From NCBI GenBank assembly GCA_013151365.1, contig JAADIK010000032.1, forward strand, positions 1 through 7,539: DNA of 7,539 nt, read 5' to 3'. Of the stretch, positions 6,462-7,539 are shown piece by piece. The DNA is from Deltaproteobacteria bacterium (GTDB lineage Bacteria > Desulfobacterota > Desulfobulbia > Desulfobulbales > Desulfobulbaceae). The position numbers were made by a program, and so were the translations under genes. Positions within the stretch are counted from its first letter, which is position 1. Each line of letters begins with the position of its first letter. Under the pieces are notes generated by a model, which searched no databases, had not been told where the DNA came from, and saw only the letters and a list, made by a program, of their open reading frames with translations.

Positions 6462-6767
6462 TTAACGGTAGCGGTTAAGCCGGCGCAGTTCTTCCAGTTC
6501 TTCGAGGAGATCCAGGACCAGCGCGCAGCCGGGCAGGTTGATCCGCAGGTCACGCTGCAGCCTGAGGGCGGTCTGGGTCCGGCGGATTTCAATGGCGGTA
6601 AAGCACCATTGCTGCGGACCGCTGCCCCTCGGCCTGAGCAGGCCTTCGTCGATCATCTCGTGAATCGTCTCGGCGGTGACATTGCACAGGCTGCAGAGAT
6701 CACGCAGATTGCAGATCATCTCTTCATCAAGGACCGTTCCGGTCAGCAGGGTCGAATTTCGTGGCAT
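6462..6767 (-). CDS. cbpM: Chaperone modulator CbpM (MerR-like)
   Basis: The 101-residue protein resembles E. coli CbpM, which binds the J domain of CbpA and inhibits its co-chaperone and DNA-binding activities. It has a MerR_2-type helix-turn-helix-like N-terminus (LCSLCNVTAETIHEMIDEGL, 24-43, then LRPRG) and W54 in the short wing. A helical C-terminal part follows with LRINLPGCALVLDLLEELEE (74-93), corresponding to the LDWPG-containing region of E. coli CbpM. The ATG at 6767 lies 4 bases after the cbpA stop, and a G-rich stretch at the end of cbpA can serve as the ribosome binding site. Adjacency to cbpA makes the assignment firm. DNA binding is not expected, since MerR-like modulators of this group act on protein. 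Confidence 0.92.
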   Translation of the reverse strand: MPRNSTLLTGTVLDEEMICNLRDLCSLCNVTAETIHEMIDEGLLRPRGSGPQQWCFTAIEIRRTQTALRLQRDLRINLPGCALVLDLLEELEELRRLNRYR

Positions 6768-6771
6768 TATT

Positions 6772-7539
6772 TTACACCCCCATATTCTCTCTGGGGTTTA
6801 TCGGCATGAGGCGGGCCATTTCCTGGTACAGTTTTTTCTGTTCCTTGGTCCGGGGCTTGGGCACGACGACCCGCAGGGTCACGTACTGGTCGCCGGTCTG
6901 CGTGGCGCTGCAGAGCCCCCGGCCTTTCAGGCGTAACTTGGTGCCGCCCTGGGAGCCGGCCGGAATCTTAAGATCGACATTGCCACCCAGGGTGGGCACG
7001 GTGACCGTTGTGCCGAGAGCCACCTCCCAGGGGGTTACCGGCAGTGTCAGATAGATGTCCCGTTTTTCGGCATGAAAGAGCGGGTCCTCGGCAAAGGCGA
7101 TTTCGAGGTAGAGGTCGCCACTCGGCCCGCCGCCGACTCCCGGCATGCCCTGGCCTTCCAGCCTGATTCTCTGCCCCTCGATAATGCCTTTGGGAATGGT
7201 GACGTTAAGGGTATGAGGTTTGGTGGTGATACGGCCCTTTTCGTCAACCACCGGCCGGGTCAGGGTGATGGTCTGTTTCGAGCCGAGATAGGCATCCTGC
7301 AAACGGATGACGATCTTGGCATGCTGACTTTCGCCCTGCATGCGGAAGCTTCTCCGGGGTCCGCCGCCGGTGGAATAGCGGCTGCGGCCGAAGAGTTCTT
7401 CAAAGAAATCACTGAAACCGCCGCTGTCCGCCTCGGTATATCCGGCCCCGGAAAATTCGAAACCGGCATCCCAGTTCGGCGGCGGTTTGAAATCCTGACC
7501 GGCCTGCCAGTTGGCGCCGAACTTATCGTAAGCGGCCCG
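6772..7539 (-). CDS. cbpA: CbpA/DnaJ-like co-chaperone (partial, N-terminus beyond the right edge)
   Basis: The frame is open from the right edge to a TAA at 6772, showing 255 residues; an internal ATG at 7341 is not the start, because family sequence continues upstream of it. The visible part begins with the end of the J domain (RAAYDKFGANW) and continues into a Gly/Phe-rich linker (FSDFFEELFGRS). Two C-terminal substrate-binding domains follow, with LNVTIPKGIIEGQRIRLEGQ (about 111-130) and PVTPWEVALG (167-176), then IPAGSQGGTKLRLKGRGL (192-209). There are no CxxCxGxG zinc repeats, which separates it from DnaJ and fits CbpA. The HPD motif that activates DnaK lies outside the window. It works with DnaK on client proteins, and E. 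coli CbpA also binds curved DNA. cbpM follows directly. Confidence 0.95.
   Translation of the reverse strand, partial: RAAYDKFGANWQAGQDFKPPPNWDAGFEFSGAGYTEADSGGFSDFFEELFGRSRYSTGGGPRRSFRMQGESQHAKIVIRLQDAYLGSKQTITLTRPVVDEKGRITTKPHTLNVTIPKGIIEGQRIRLEGQGMPGVGGGPSGDLYLEIAFAEDPLFHAEKRDIYLTLPVTPWEVALGTTVTVPTLGGNVDLKIPAGSQGGTKLRLKGRGLCSATQTGDQYVTLRVVVPKPRTKEQKKLYQEMARLMPINPRENMGV

Overview
The window is a stretch of bacterial chromosome in which every recognised gene is read from the minus strand. The G+C-rich coding, the cbpA-cbpM pair, a long UbiD-type decarboxylase and a small acidic conserved-looking protein suggest a Gram-negative proteobacterium, possibly of the Desulfobacterota/deltaproteobacterial type. 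That placement is inference, because there is no rRNA or other marker gene here. An outer-membrane-type lipoprotein supports a diderm cell.

Layout in direction of transcription (right to left). A tight run starts beyond the right edge: cbpA (partial, DnaJ-like co-chaperone), cbpM (its MerR-like modulator), rmuC (probable TTG start), a glycine-zipper lipoprotein, yjbQ (UPF0047), and an 81-residue protein of unknown function. Gaps in this run are 4, 16, 28, 7 and 4 bases, so it is probably one operon or a set of overlapping transcripts. After a 109-base gap come ubiD (590 aa) and an RluB-type 23S rRNA pseudouridine synthase. A 154-base non-coding gap follows, holding a GC-rich palindrome near the rluB end and two operator-like inverted repeats near the next gene. 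Last is an AAA ATPase with a DUF4143 C-terminal domain, which runs off the left edge. This gene and its promoter are visibly richer in A+T than the rest, which fits acquisition by transfer.

Functionally most of the window is housekeeping: protein folding (CbpA/CbpM), DNA maintenance (RmuC), envelope (lipoprotein), probable quinone biosynthesis (UbiD) and ribosome maturation (RluB). The most interesting part is the left end. There an AAA-HTH-DUF4143 protein sits behind a perfect 12-bp-arm inverted repeat and a weaker second copy of it 31 bp upstream, overlapping a possible promoter, which looks like an autoregulatory control region. I do not see a clearly new multi-gene system, CRISPR array, tRNA, rRNA or insertion sequence.
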